Position numbers and translations under genes: made by a program
Assembly (NCBI GenBank): GCA_029719485.1
Contig: CP120722.1
Location: 3,534,001-3,598,000, forward strand
Direction: 5' to 3'
From: Kiritimatiellota bacterium B12222
GTDB taxonomy: Bacteria; Verrucomicrobiota; Kiritimatiellia; SS1-B-03-39; UBA6053
Length of the DNA: 64,000 bases
Part shown: in pieces, positions 34,114 through 43,927 of the stretch
Layout: every line of letters starts with the position of its first letter
Position numbering within the stretch: position 1 is the stretch's first letter
Notes under the pieces: model-generated
What the model was told of the DNA's origin: nothing
Databases searched by the model: none
Seen by the model: only the letters and a program-made list of their open reading frames with translations

Positions 34114-35088
34114 TTAGTACAAGCTTTGAATAATGACCCCACCCACCACAGCCGTGGTCAGAATAATAGCCACAAACGCGACCACAGCCTTGGGTTTAAG
34201 TACAGAAGAGACCAGGGCAATTTCGGGCAGACTTGCACCGGTTCCCCCAATAATCAAGGCAATCGCAGGCCCCAAGCCCATGCCTTTGGCAATGAACATT
34301 TTCAATAGCGGGATCGCCATCTCAATACGCAGATAGACAGGAACCCCAATAATCGCGGCCAGCACGATCGACAGCAAGCTATCTCCTCCTACATATTTTT
34401 CCACAATCTCTGCAGAGAGATATGCGGCAGACAACCCACTGATTAACGATCCCAACAGCACATACGGAATGATCTTTTTAAACAACGCCCACGCGAAACG
34501 AAAGGCCAATTGAACTTTAGAAGAATCTGTTCCCGCAGAAAGCTCTCCACAGCCTTGGGCCGGCGCACAAGCGGAGGGTTGCACGGGAGCAGCACAACAA
34601 GACGACGCAGGCGCACAAGCCGTCTGCTTCTTTTTCGACTCAAGTTCCCCACCCCGCTTGATCTCATCTTTCCACGGCGTTTTCGAAATCACCCAGCCAC
34701 CCAACACGGCCGCGACAAAGGTGATGCCTAAATAGCTCGCCGTAATTTTCAGTCCAAAAGCCGTGTAGACCATCGCCAGCACAATAAAGTTACACAGGGG
34801 CGCCGAAATCAAAAAACTCATGACCGTGCCCAACGAGACCCCCATGGTGGCCATGCCCATGGTCACCGGCACCACCGACGCACTACAAAAAGGCGTCAAC
34901 ATCCCAAACAGCGCCCCCCATACGGAGCCCCATTTCTCATGTTGAGTCAACTTTTTCTGCAAACGGTCTTGGGGAATAAACTCCCGCATAAATCCCGTAA
35001 GCACAGAGACCACAGCGATGATAATGACCAGCGCGCCTCCAACATGAATAAATTCATCCATTACAATCGTCAATTTTTCAGTATTCAC
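34114..35088 (-). CDS. ArsP/YraQ-like permease with a Cys-rich central loop
   Basis: 324 residues with two bundles of about four helices. The first carries the family motif GMLTPFCSASVVPVTMG (Cys68), as in ArsP/DUF318 permeases that export organoarsenicals; the second repeats a related pattern (GGTGASLPEIALV). The hydrophilic loop between them (about 145-190) holds five Cys (158, 164, 165, 174, 180) within a Pro/Ala-rich stretch. The start is GTG at 35088 with AAGGA five bases upstream. The linked ArsR supports export of a metalloid or metal, but the substrate is not proven. Confidence 0.82.
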   Translation of the reverse strand: MNTEKLTIVMDEFIHVGGALVIIIAVVSVLTGFMREFIPQDRLQKKLTQHEKWGSVWGALFGMLTPFCSASVVPVTMGMATMGVSLGTVMSFLISAPLCNFIVLAMVYTAFGLKITASYLGITFVAAVLGGWVISKTPWKDEIKRGGELESKKKQTACAPASSCCAAPVQPSACAPAQGCGELSAGTDSSKVQLAFRFAWALFKKIIPYVLLGSLISGLSAAYLSAEIVEKYVGGDSLLSIVLAAIIGVPVYLRIEMAIPLLKMFIAKGMGLGPAIALIIGGTGASLPEIALVSSVLKPKAVVAFVAIILTTAVVGGVIIQSLY

Positions 35089-35133
35089 AAGAATCCTTTT
35101 TTGAAGTTACAGTTAAAACACCAGCGCTTCATA

Positions 35134-35145
35134 TGCATATATGCA
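35134..35145. promoter_or_regulatory. Palindrome in the permease promoter region
   Basis: Perfect palindrome TGCATATATGCA, 46 bases upstream of the GTG start. It overlaps a possible minus-strand promoter with a TTGCGT -35 and a TATGAA -10. It is a candidate operator for the operon's ArsR. Confidence 0.4.
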
Positions 35146-35241
35146 CGTTTACGCAAGTATTAATTTCTACAATAAAGTCTCTTTGTTCTAAATACATAGG
35201 GATGAATAGTATAGGTATTTGACAGCCTTTGACTAATGTGA

Positions 35242-35258
35242 TTACCCTTCTCGGGTAA
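35242..35258. promoter_or_regulatory. Inverted repeat upstream of the Gfo/Idh gene
   Basis: TTACCC-N5-GGGTAA, 73 bases before the ATG at 35331. It is a possible operator; no convincing -10/-35 pair was fixed here. Confidence 0.3.
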
Positions 35259-35330
35259 ACATTTCTTAGAATTGTAAAAAAATAACGGTTCGGATTCACA
35301 CAGCCGATTCGCTATGCTACGTAGCTTCAC

Positions 35331-36491
35331 ATGAAAAAACTTCCTCTGCAAATCGCGTTAACGGGCATAACTGGTTATGCGAGAAATTATCTAGAATCGA
35401 TCAAGCTCACTTCGCCAGAGAAAACAGAGCTCCGAGCCGTTACAGCGATCAATCGAACTGAACATGAAGCGTTTTGTGCAGATCTTGAAACGTCAGGGGC
35501 GGAAGTTTTTACAACCTACACCGACATGATCAATGCTTGGAAAGGTCGTATCGACCTTTGCGCATTACCGGTTCCGATTCACTTGCATTTGCCGATGACC
35601 CTGCAGGCCCTTGAGGCCGATATGAACGTGGTCTTAGAAAAACCCATGGCGGGCTCTGTCGAACAGGGCCAAGCCATCTGTGATGCCGCCGAAGGTGAAA
35701 AACGCATCGCAATTGGCTTTCAGGACATGTACCGTCCCAGCACCCACAAAATTGCAAAAGAACTCAATCAGGGGCGAATTGGTAAAATTACGGGCGTCAC
35801 CATGCTCACCTTATGGCCCCGCGCCCAGAGTTACTACCAACGCAACAATTGGGCAGGTGCCATCGAAGTCAATGGCCATATTGTGCGCGACTCCCCTATC
35901 AACAATGCCACCGCTCATTTTGTAAATCTTTCCCTGTTTTTTGCCGGCCTTCCCTCCGGAAAAATCGCCAAAGCCCAAAAGGTCACCGCTGAGCTTTTCC
36001 GCGCACGTGATATCAGCTCTTTCGATACCGCCGCCATTCGTATCCTTACAGACACAGGTATTCCCTTGCATCTCTATGCGACACACAGTTGCAAAGAAAA
36101 TGAAACCGCTACCGTAACCGTTCACGGAGAAAAAGGAACCATGACCTGGGTACAGGGCCAACATGTCGAATGGAAAGTCGAGGGCTCCCTCGAAAAAATC
36201 GATATTGAGACCATGTCCGAAACCAAAGAATTCATGTGGAACTCTGTGTTGGACTCTCTCATGGATGGCTCTGAATTTTGCTGCACTCCTGAAATGGCCA
36301 TGTCCCATGTGGAACTGGTTGAAACCTTACACCGTGATCACAGCATCAAAGACATTGAAACTTCGTTTTTAACCTTTGAAGATTCTGAGAACGACTTGAA
36401 AACATATCTGCCCTCCATGGCCGCAGATCTCAAACGTTGCCGGGATGAAAAAGCCCTTCCTTCAGAATTAAACATGGCGTGGGCCATTTAA
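35331..36491 (+). CDS. Gfo/Idh/MocA family oxidoreductase
   Basis: 386 residues, an N-terminal Rossmann domain (LQIALTGITGYARNYLESI, with TGITGY in place of the usual GxGxxG) and the family motif MNVVLEKPMAGSVEQG with catalytic Lys in EKP. The C-terminal alpha/beta domain starts near residue 130. Members oxidise or reduce sugars, inositols or related polyols with NAD(P). The modified dinucleotide loop is slightly unusual. No transporter or kinase is adjacent, so the substrate is unknown; it opens the carbohydrate-rich part of the window. Confidence 0.9.
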   Translation: MKKLPLQIALTGITGYARNYLESIKLTSPEKTELRAVTAINRTEHEAFCADLETSGAEVFTTYTDMINAWKGRIDLCALPVPIHLHLPMTLQALEADMNVVLEKPMAGSVEQGQAICDAAEGEKRIAIGFQDMYRPSTHKIAKELNQGRIGKITGVTMLTLWPRAQSYYQRNNWAGAIEVNGHIVRDSPINNATAHFVNLSLFFAGLPSGKIAKAQKVTAELFRARDISSFDTAAIRILTDTGIPLHLYATHSCKENETATVTVHGEKGTMTWVQGQHVEWKVEGSLEKIDIETMSETKEFMWNSVLDSLMDGSEFCCTPEMAMSHVELVETLHRDHSIKDIETSFLTFEDSENDLKTYLPSMAADLKRCRDEKALPSELNMAWAI

Positions 36492-36575
36492 GACCCTCAT
36501 GACTGAGGAGTCGAAAACAGCCTCTTTTATTTGTTATAGAGGGCCTTCACCGCAGCCCTCCCGCACACGCTCGCC

Positions 36576-36995
36576 TTACCAGTTCACCTCGCAGCGACCG
36601 CCCCTGAGCTGTAGACTTTCGGGGGTGTATTGATGGAATTCGATGTCGACACCATTCGGATCTTTACACCAAATTTGCCACGAATGATCCGCACCCCGTT
36701 TTTTCTCGCCCACCTCAACCCCGTGCTCTCGTAATCTCTGAATCAACACATCCATATCCTCAACTTCCAAGGCGAGATGGCGAATATTCCCGACTTCACC
36801 GGGCTCTCCGCTAAAAAATTCCAGGAAACTCTGGTTTCCTAATTGAATGTAGAAGCCCATCCGCGTCTCCCCACGAAAAAATTCAAAGCCAAGCGAACAT
36901 TTTAAAATCCCACAATAAAAGGCTTCCGTCTCTTCCAAATCTTTGGCGTGAATGCACACATGAGCGAGTTGTTTGATCATCAGGGGATTTTCCAT
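36576..36995 (-). CDS. VOC/glyoxalase superfamily protein
   Basis: 139 residues with two beta-alpha-beta-beta-beta units: LAHVCIHAKDLEETEAFYCGIL and IRHLALEVEDMDVLIQRLREHGVEV, ending WCKDPNGVDIEFHQY. Metal ligands are plausible at the His of the first strand, Glu in FLEF, His of the second strand and Glu in IEFH. The superfamily includes glyoxalase I, dioxygenases and epimerases, so the activity is not clear. The ATG at 36995 or 36980 could be used. Confidence 0.85.
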   Translation of the reverse strand: MENPLMIKQLAHVCIHAKDLEETEAFYCGILKCSLGFEFFRGETRMGFYIQLGNQSFLEFFSGEPGEVGNIRHLALEVEDMDVLIQRLREHGVEVGEKKRGADHSWQIWCKDPNGVDIEFHQYTPESLQLRGGRCEVNW

Positions 36996-37095
36996 TCGAG
37001 AGGTTAACTAAGGACCACAACCGTCCCCTATCCTGGCAACGCTTGCAACCCCAATTTTACAAACATCTACTCCTGAGTGCGCTCCATCCTCACAC

Positions 37096-38982
37096 TTAGC
37101 ATAAGTCAGCCTGTACCTGCAGAAGCTGTGACTCATTCTCTATCGTCCATGAGATTTCGAGGGCATCCCCTTCCCGTGCAAGCGTCAAGTCCTCTACAGG
37201 CTTAAGACTCATCAGCGTAACCAACACACAGTCGGATGACTGACGTTCGGGAGTCCCAAAACGTAACAACCTTCCCCCATCTTCTCCAATCAAGGTGGTG
37301 CAAATTCCAGAAGAAGCCAGCACACAAGAACCACTCCCCACAAAGGCAAAATGCAGCTGAGAACGCTCCCCATGCACACATGCGGAATGCCCCTCGTCTG
37401 CAGCGGACAAGTGGACATCGCCAGTAGTATGAAAACGCGCTTCAAACAATCCGTATGAAGGTTGATGACAACGATCCACAAGCAGCACCGCGTCGTCGGA
37501 CAGACGTAAAACCAATCGACCCAAAAAGGATAAGGCCTGATTCCGCATTACCTTCTCCATCGCTTGAGTTCCCAGCAATCGCATTCCTAAATACCCTTGA
37601 ATACTCACTTCAGACGTCTCATCAAGCACGGCTTCTGGAGGTAAAGAAACCCCATTCACAAATAAGGTATTTTTATACAGGGCCGATAATTCAGGCAGGT
37701 CATAACGACGGGATGAAAACGTAGTATCCAAATATCCCGTACCGTGATGAGAAAGTAGCGGCTCATCTCCAACCACCACACAAATGGCCATTAAATCCTG
37801 ATGACTGTGAGGTACTTTCGATGAACCTCCCCGAACCGAAACATAAATTCCCTTTGGATCCCCACACTTCATAACCCCCCAGCCCATAGGCTGGTAAATC
37901 CGTTGTCCCGCCTGCTCAACATCAAGAGATGCGGTTGTCACAAGATCAGCCGCAAACACTAAACTTAAAGCGTCGACAGGCCATTGAGACTGAGCCCCAT
38001 AGTCCGCCCCAAGACCTTCAATCGCTTCACGTAACTTACGCAATACCCCCTCCTCACCATAGCGCGCAGCCAAGCGAATATGAAAAGGTAAGGGACGCCA
38101 CTGATTCACATCCCCAAAGCCCACACAGGCCCCACGAGGAAAGAAGTCTAAGGGAAAATGAACGGTTTGTTGCGAGCCTTTCCCTTCCATAAAACGATGC
38201 GTTTGCCCTCGGGCATGCTCCCAACTAAACACATATAAATAGGCATAACGCATGCCATAATTCCAGTACCCCAACCCTTCGGGCCACCCTCCATTATTTT
38301 CGTCCAAATACTCAAAATATGGCGTTAACGAAAGCTCGACTTGCGCCAACAATTCGCTCGCATCTTCAATCTCTTCTTCCATCGACAAGACCAAGGCCCC
38401 GAGTCCCCCAGCACAAACGGTATTCCAATTACAATTTTTATATCTAAACCAGGTTGCACCGCCCTCACGGCAAAATTTACGACCCGGTTCAATTCCCCAT
38501 CTGAAGGCCATGTCATGAATGGCCTTGCGTTCAGCTTCCGACAAAGACGCAAACAGTAAATCGTAGGCAAGCGCAATGGTGAAACAATTTTCACCATAAC
38601 TGAGGTCAAAATTGGCTTGAGGATCCGTGTTCCCATCCCGCATACAATCACTCGACCAATAAGTCCATTCTCCCATTTCTTTCAAGTAATCCAATACAGC
38701 TTGGCGAAAACGTTCCTTTCCCGTTCTCTTCCACTGTAAACACAGCGACCAAATAATTTTTTGGGCATGACGCGCGCGTATTAATAAAGGATTATGAATT
38801 TCCTGTTGATAGGGCACAGCATGCCACGGCACACAGGCCTCACAAAACCTATCTAAGGAGCTCAAAGCATGGTCAGTAAAGTCCCCTTGGCCGGGTTGTA
38901 GCAGAATCAAACGTTCGAGATCTACTTCAGTGATAAAAAGACGAGGATGAGCGCGGGAAGAGTGAGAAGCCGTCATGTACAT
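37096..38982 (-). CDS. Heparinase II/III-like protein
   Basis: 628 residues. The N-terminal half is an alpha/alpha toroid (HPRLFITEVDLERLILLQPG, YGENCFTIALAYDLLFASL, NCNWNTVCAGGLGALVL, GWPEGLGYWNYGMRYAYLYV). The C-terminal half is the heparinase II/III beta-sandwich with VPHSHQDLMAICVVVGDEPLL. Such enzymes cleave uronic-acid-containing polysaccharides by elimination, or act on their oligomers. No signal peptide is seen, so it probably acts on imported oligosaccharides. It is divergent from a LacI-type gene that may control it. Confidence 0.85.
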   Translation of the reverse strand: MYMTASHSSRAHPRLFITEVDLERLILLQPGQGDFTDHALSSLDRFCEACVPWHAVPYQQEIHNPLLIRARHAQKIIWSLCLQWKRTGKERFRQAVLDYLKEMGEWTYWSSDCMRDGNTDPQANFDLSYGENCFTIALAYDLLFASLSEAERKAIHDMAFRWGIEPGRKFCREGGATWFRYKNCNWNTVCAGGLGALVLSMEEEIEDASELLAQVELSLTPYFEYLDENNGGWPEGLGYWNYGMRYAYLYVFSWEHARGQTHRFMEGKGSQQTVHFPLDFFPRGACVGFGDVNQWRPLPFHIRLAARYGEEGVLRKLREAIEGLGADYGAQSQWPVDALSLVFAADLVTTASLDVEQAGQRIYQPMGWGVMKCGDPKGIYVSVRGGSSKVPHSHQDLMAICVVVGDEPLLSHHGTGYLDTTFSSRRYDLPELSALYKNTLFVNGVSLPPEAVLDETSEVSIQGYLGMRLLGTQAMEKVMRNQALSFLGRLVLRLSDDAVLLVDRCHQPSYGLFEARFHTTGDVHLSAADEGHSACVHGERSQLHFAFVGSGSCVLASSGICTTLIGEDGGRLLRFGTPERQSSDCVLVTLMSLKPVEDLTLAREGDALEISWTIENESQLLQVQADLC

Positions 38983-39129
38983 GAACTTACTCAGCGCACT
39001 CTCTAAAGAAAAGCTTCTAATGACGCATTCAGTTCAATTCAATCCGCACACACATTTCACCCCGGCGTAAATAAAGGAAATGCAAATCTCCTTGTTGATT
39101 GAAGGACAAGTCTTTAGAATGAGAACACT

Positions 39130-40131
39130 ATGTATCCAACTCTTCAAGATATTGCACGCGAAGTCGGGGTAAGCCAACCGGTAGTGAGTAAGGTATTAAA
39201 TGGAGGGAAAAGCATGGGGGCCAATGCCAGTGATGAAACCAAACAAAAAATCATCGAAGCGGCAGATCGCATGGGATACCGCCGACATATGGCGGCCGTG
39301 GCCCTCAAGAAACAACGCTTCAATGTGATCGGATTGCTCTTAAGTTCTGATGACCGATCAGAACTACCTCCGCAGATTTTACGGGGAATCTCTGATCACC
39401 TGAAACAGGTAGGCATGACCTTATCTATTTCCAGCTTAAATGCGGAGGCGCTCAAAGACTCGTACAAAATGCCCCATATCCTTCAAGAGTGGGGCATTGA
39501 TGGCGTGCTTATTCATCAAAATCCTTTTCACCCCGAACAAATCGAGCAACTGATCTGGCGCTCACGTATACCCGCCATGTGGATCAATGACCCTCGAGAA
39601 ACAGATGCCATCTACGCAGATGATTTTGATGCCGGAAAAAAAGCCACGACTCGCTTGTTGGCAGCTTGTCATCAGCGCATCCAATTTGTAGCCAGCGAAG
39701 ATCGAGAACCTTGCTCTCATCGTCGCATGGCCCAACGTCGCGCAGGCTATGAGCACGCCATGCAGGAGGCCGGACTCCATCCTGATGTCGTAAATAAAAT
39801 CATCTTGAATCAGGCTGAACACTTCACCACATCCCCCCATGCCCCTACCGCAGTAATCGCCAACAGCTGTGACAGCCTTCCTCATCTCGCCATACATCTG
39901 GCCCAGCAAGGTCTGCGCATCCCCCAAGATCTTTCTCTCGTAGGATTTTCTCCCCACCCATATGCGTTAGATAAACCCGTCACCTGCCTGCAAGTCCCCC
40001 ACTATCACATAGGCCAACATGCCGTAAAAGAACTGCTTAAAAAGTTTGATGAGAAACGAATTACCAGCGATTCCATGGCGATTCCTCACAACTGGAGCGA
40101 AGGCGAAACCATTGCCCCTCCCAGATCCTAA
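39130..40131 (+). CDS. LacI family transcriptional regulator
   Basis: 333 residues: N-terminal LacI helix-turn-helix TLQDIAREVGVSQPVVSKVLNG and hinge region DRMGYRRHMAAVALKKQ, then a periplasmic-binding-protein-like effector domain (IGLLLSSDDRSELPPQILRGI, GIDGVLIHQ, LSLVGFSPHPYALDKPVTC). It probably senses a sugar or oligosaccharide and regulates the divergent heparinase-like gene. No clear operator palindrome was found in the 147-base gap. Confidence 0.93.
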   Translation: MYPTLQDIAREVGVSQPVVSKVLNGGKSMGANASDETKQKIIEAADRMGYRRHMAAVALKKQRFNVIGLLLSSDDRSELPPQILRGISDHLKQVGMTLSISSLNAEALKDSYKMPHILQEWGIDGVLIHQNPFHPEQIEQLIWRSRIPAMWINDPRETDAIYADDFDAGKKATTRLLAACHQRIQFVASEDREPCSHRRMAQRRAGYEHAMQEAGLHPDVVNKIILNQAEHFTTSPHAPTAVIANSCDSLPHLAIHLAQQGLRIPQDLSLVGFSPHPYALDKPVTCLQVPHYHIGQHAVKELLKKFDEKRITSDSMAIPHNWSEGETIAPPRS

Positions 40132-40137
40132 AAAAGT

Positions 40138-40164
40138 CACCCTTTCCCCTCAGGGGTGGATTTT
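40138..40164. terminator. Weak terminator between convergent genes
   Basis: CACCC (40138-40142) and GGGTG (40154-40158) can pair, with an A run before and a short T run after, between the LacI stop and the membrane-protein stop at 40168. Confidence 0.35.
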
Positions 40165-40167
40165 CAT

Positions 40168-40671
40168 TTACTTCAGCAACTGAAGATCAATCTGCCTGAA
40201 CTCTTTACGCACCTCATCTCCACTCTTGAGATGCCCCCACAAATCGGGATCATATCCATCCAACACCACTTCCTCTCCATCCGGTAAACGCAGATAAAAG
40301 GTAAGATTATCCTGAAGCGGATTTTTTACTTTTTCACGAATCAGCGCTTCGTCAAAGGCATAGGCCACAACTTTTTCAGTAGAGACGCGTAATGCTAAGC
40401 AGACCATGGAGAGTAAGATTAAAAATAACAGCAGTACATTTAAAATGAATTTTGACAGCGTCCACTGTCCTTTTTCTCCAAGTTGACTCTTCATTACCAA
40501 TGTAAAAGCCCCCGCAAGGGTTGCCGCAACTACACCGTAAACCAACCCGGTATAGGGCCAGTTTTGGATATAGGGAAGCGTCATCCCCGTCACCAATGCC
40601 GCCATAATACATAAGGGCAACGTAACTGCACTTATGAGGATAACCGACAATCCTTTAACCAAGATGTTCAT
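40168..40671 (-). CDS. Membrane protein of unknown function
   Basis: 167 residues. Three hydrophobic helices (about 7-30, 41-60 and 74-95) are followed by a soluble C-terminal part (LPDGEEVVLDGYDPDLWGHL). No family motif was recognised. It lies 89 bases downstream of the GH38 gene on the same strand, without a clear link. Confidence 0.6.
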   Translation of the reverse strand: MNILVKGLSVILISAVTLPLCIMAALVTGMTLPYIQNWPYTGLVYGVVAATLAGAFTLVMKSQLGEKGQWTLSKFILNVLLLFLILLSMVCLALRVSTEKVVAYAFDEALIREKVKNPLQDNLTFYLRLPDGEEVVLDGYDPDLWGHLKSGDEVRKEFRQIDLQLLK

Positions 40672-40760
40672 AAAGGATCTGTATCAGAAAAAATAAAGAA
40701 TTGCAGGGCTCAGGCCTAAAAAATGCGTAGGCCCCTCCCATAGAGCTCTGACAAAACAGA

Positions 40761-43700
40761 TTAGCTTTTCTGAATGCGAACACTCAAAAGATCATAAGGT
40801 TTAAACGGAAGAGTCGTGATCGCTTTACCTCCCTCACCTTCCATGAGATCGGTAGGCGTCGCCACATAGCCTTCCGCGAGTTCAATTTTTGTTTTTCCGC
40901 GCTGCCCCATGGTCTCATTGAGACGCAAGATCCAGCCCTTACCATCTTTTGCAGGTTTGGCCCACACAGCTTGTAGACTCTCCCCGCCATCCAAACCAAG
41001 GAACCCGCTCTCTTTCGCCTCTCCTTGATAAGCCAAGGCCGGCGTAAATAAAGACTCCGCAAGCGCAGCAGGTTGCATGACCCGCGCCTGCCCCACTTCA
41101 CTTAAAGATACCGCAATTTTGATGTGATGCTTGCCGATATCACTACAAATCGCCCGCTTCCCTCCCTTGCGGTTGTCCACCTCAAAAAGCTTCCGATGAT
41201 TTCGATCTTCACCCGTCACTTTTGCCGAGCGAAGCAAGGAAACCCCCAAGGCGCCATCCCGACAAGAAAACCCATATTTGGCTTCTGTCATGACCGCAAG
41301 TCCCGTCGCAGCCGCATCATCTGACAAGACGACCCATCGACTCGCCGCAGATTCAAACATCGCTTCATCACGCATGCGCCCGGGAATCTGAGAACGTAAA
41401 ACCGATCCAAAGGGGGCTCCATATCGCGTGAGCGTCCCCGCATAATCGGTCACAAAAGCAGCCTTCAATAACACATTTTCCTCTTGCCAATCGATATCGT
41501 AACTAATGTGCACCACAGGCAAAGTTTCATCTAATTCATAACGAATGGTGACCGAACTTTTTTCACCGAGCGACCGCGTAAAATTCACCGCCCGTTCTTC
41601 CACCACCGCAGTAGCAAGCGAGGATTCAGACTTCCCTAAACTCAAGGTCTGGCGATCAATATCCCAAGCTTCAAACATATGCGCATGATCAGGATACAAG
41701 ACCAAATCATTTAAGCGGGTTTTCACCGGGATGCTTTCCCCTGAAATTTCCAGTTTGCGGATTCGCCCTTTGTTATCAAAACGCATTTTCACCGCATCAT
41801 TGGCCAATTGGGTTGCCGAAGATTTCAATCCTTCAATCGACGGAATGGGAGTCAATTCTTTCACCGCAACCCCACTCAAAGGAGGCAAAATGGCCACGCC
41901 CTTCCCTTGGGGTAAGGATACCCGTTTGGGTTGAGGCAAGGGGTTAAACCATGCTGGGGAGTCGCCGTCGCTTAATTCCGTCGCCGCCGTCTGCATGGCA
42001 TCACGGGCAATGGCCTGCAATTCAGGAATCCCCTCTTCATACACTTCCCAAATCGAAGAGCCGGGAATGTAATCATGAAACTGCGCAAACACCACTCGCT
42101 TCCAGGGCTGTTCATCAATTTCACCTTGTCCCAGCACCACCCTCGCCGCTTCCCATACTTGCAGTGCACGTTCGCTCTTGCGAAAGGCTTCTTTTAAATC
42201 ACCATGCGTGGTCAATACCCCCCGATGATATTCCAAATATAATTCCCCTTGCCACACCGGGAGCATTTCACGTTGCTGATTCAATTTTTCAAAAAAGGTA
42301 TCGATGCGCCCCCACTTGGTTTCCGGCATGCCTGCAATGGATTGAATACGACGCGCACGTTCACACATCTCTTCGGTTACGCCGCCTCCACCATCGCCAT
42401 ATCCGGTAGGTGCCAAAAACTCATCGTGGACATCTGACTGACGATATGCTTCTGCACCTTTCTGAACTTCCGAGATTTTGACTTCTTGATTGTAACCATT
42501 CCCTTGGGTCACATGCACCACCACTTCCGAACCATCTATCCCCCGCCACACAAAACTACTGTAGGGGAAATTATTGATATTCGACCAGGTAAGTTTGGTC
42601 GTGAAAAAATACGCCACACCCGTTTGCTTCATAATCTGAGGCAAGGATCCACAGTAGCCAAAGACATCCGGAATCCACAGCACTTCAGACGGTTTCCCCT
42701 GCAAACGTTCATATCCCCGCTGACCATAAATAAAGCTCCGCGCCAAGGCCTCCCCGCAGGCCATCAAGGTATCCGACTCCACTTCGGTCGCGCCTACAGG
42801 CTCCCATTTCCCCTGACCAATTCTCTTCTTCACTTCTTTCATCAACTGCGGAGCGTTACGTTCAACCGCATCATAACTGGCAGGTTGACTGTAGCCAAAA
42901 ATAAATTCGGGATAGTGATCCATCAAGCGGTTCATGCTCGAAAAGGTATGTACAGCTTTGTATTCAGAACTCCGTTCCGGCCACAGCCAAACCAAATCGA
43001 TGTGGGCATGCCCCGTGAGCACACAGGAAATCCGTTCATGCTGCCCCGCCAAAGACTTGTATCCCGCCTTCAACACCTTGCGCATACCTTGAAGTCCATC
43101 CCGATCCAATGCATTCACCGCATCATCAAGAATACGTAACAATCGACGATACAACACTGGTACTTCTGAAATTGGAGGGTGAAATCCACTTCCGCTGGTA
43201 GAAGGATACTCGCCGCCATTCACCGCTTTTCCCTCTTCCTGACAAATATCAAAGAGCACGTTCAAATCATGATACACCTCCCACGCAAGCTCATGACGAC
43301 TGTAGAGCGCAACCTTACTCACCACAGAACCATCCTTGGCCAACCCGGTGGCATTGGGATGCCAAATCGCACTTTGCAAACACATCCCTTCCAAGTATGC
43401 CGTTTGCTTTTTCCCCGCGGGTAACGGACAGAATTTATGAGCCACATCAAATCCATAAAAGGGTAGCCCTTTTAAATGCAAGGTGCTTTCCCCCTGCTCC
43501 TCCCAATGCAAATACAAAGGCTTCTTGGCAGAAATCGCCGGCAATTCGATTTTAAACCAGCTCTGGTCAAACAAATCCCCCCAATGAAAGGGTAAGGTCA
43601 CAGGGTCAAAACGTTGAGTAATTGCCTGCTCATACGAAATGGGCTCACCCGTTCCTGCCGCAAAAGACAGCTCCAAAGGCTGTTCTTCGGTCCAGATGGA

Positions 43701-43775
43701 CCCTTTGAGGCGTTCAAGAGCGCCTGCGACGCGGGGAATAGTCAATTGGAGAAAGGGATTCTGCGGATAGTTCAT
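40761..43775 (-). CDS. Alpha-mannosidase, glycoside hydrolase family 38
   Basis: 1004 residues with the full GH38 layout. An N-terminal domain is followed by the catalytic (beta/alpha) barrel with TGHAHIDLVWLWP (His256, His258, Asp260), WIPDVFGYCGSLPQ (Asp370, the expected nucleophile) and LEYHRGVLTTHGDLK. A middle helical part and a large C-terminal beta-sandwich region complete it. It hydrolyses alpha-mannosides using a divalent metal. No signal peptide, so it is cytoplasmic and probably acts on imported oligomannosides, or on alpha-mannosyl groups of other glycans. Confidence 0.95.
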   Translation of the reverse strand: MNYPQNPFLQLTIPRVAGALERLKGSIWTEEQPLELSFAAGTGEPISYEQAITQRFDPVTLPFHWGDLFDQSWFKIELPAISAKKPLYLHWEEQGESTLHLKGLPFYGFDVAHKFCPLPAGKKQTAYLEGMCLQSAIWHPNATGLAKDGSVVSKVALYSRHELAWEVYHDLNVLFDICQEEGKAVNGGEYPSTSGSGFHPPISEVPVLYRRLLRILDDAVNALDRDGLQGMRKVLKAGYKSLAGQHERISCVLTGHAHIDLVWLWPERSSEYKAVHTFSSMNRLMDHYPEFIFGYSQPASYDAVERNAPQLMKEVKKRIGQGKWEPVGATEVESDTLMACGEALARSFIYGQRGYERLQGKPSEVLWIPDVFGYCGSLPQIMKQTGVAYFFTTKLTWSNINNFPYSSFVWRGIDGSEVVVHVTQGNGYNQEVKISEVQKGAEAYRQSDVHDEFLAPTGYGDGGGGVTEEMCERARRIQSIAGMPETKWGRIDTFFEKLNQQREMLPVWQGELYLEYHRGVLTTHGDLKEAFRKSERALQVWEAARVVLGQGEIDEQPWKRVVFAQFHDYIPGSSIWEVYEEGIPELQAIARDAMQTAATELSDGDSPAWFNPLPQPKRVSLPQGKGVAILPPLSGVAVKELTPIPSIEGLKSSATQLANDAVKMRFDNKGRIRKLEISGESIPVKTRLNDLVLYPDHAHMFEAWDIDRQTLSLGKSESSLATAVVEERAVNFTRSLGEKSSVTIRYELDETLPVVHISYDIDWQEENVLLKAAFVTDYAGTLTRYGAPFGSVLRSQIPGRMRDEAMFESAASRWVVLSDDAAATGLAVMTEAKYGFSCRDGALGVSLLRSAKVTGEDRNHRKLFEVDNRKGGKRAICSDIGKHHIKIAVSLSEVGQARVMQPAALAESLFTPALAYQGEAKESGFLGLDGGESLQAVWAKPAKDGKGWILRLNETMGQRGKTKIELAEGYVATPTDLMEGEGGKAITTLPFKPYDLLSVRIQKS

Positions 43776-43927
43776 GCCTGCTGTTTAAACTGAACCGACC
43801 CCCTTACAAGTCGTAAAAAGGAAAAAACAATCCTGTCGATATCTTAAACCTTGCCTGTCGGCGCCACGACCTCCTGTTCCCTCCTCAAATCCCTCTAGAT
43901 AAATTCCCATCCCGTGCAGAAGGGATA

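Noticed and set aside
42486..43139. 217-codon plus-strand frame opposite the GH38 gene
   Set aside because: Antisense shadow of a gene with complete catalytic motifs; no ribosome site or recognisable fold.
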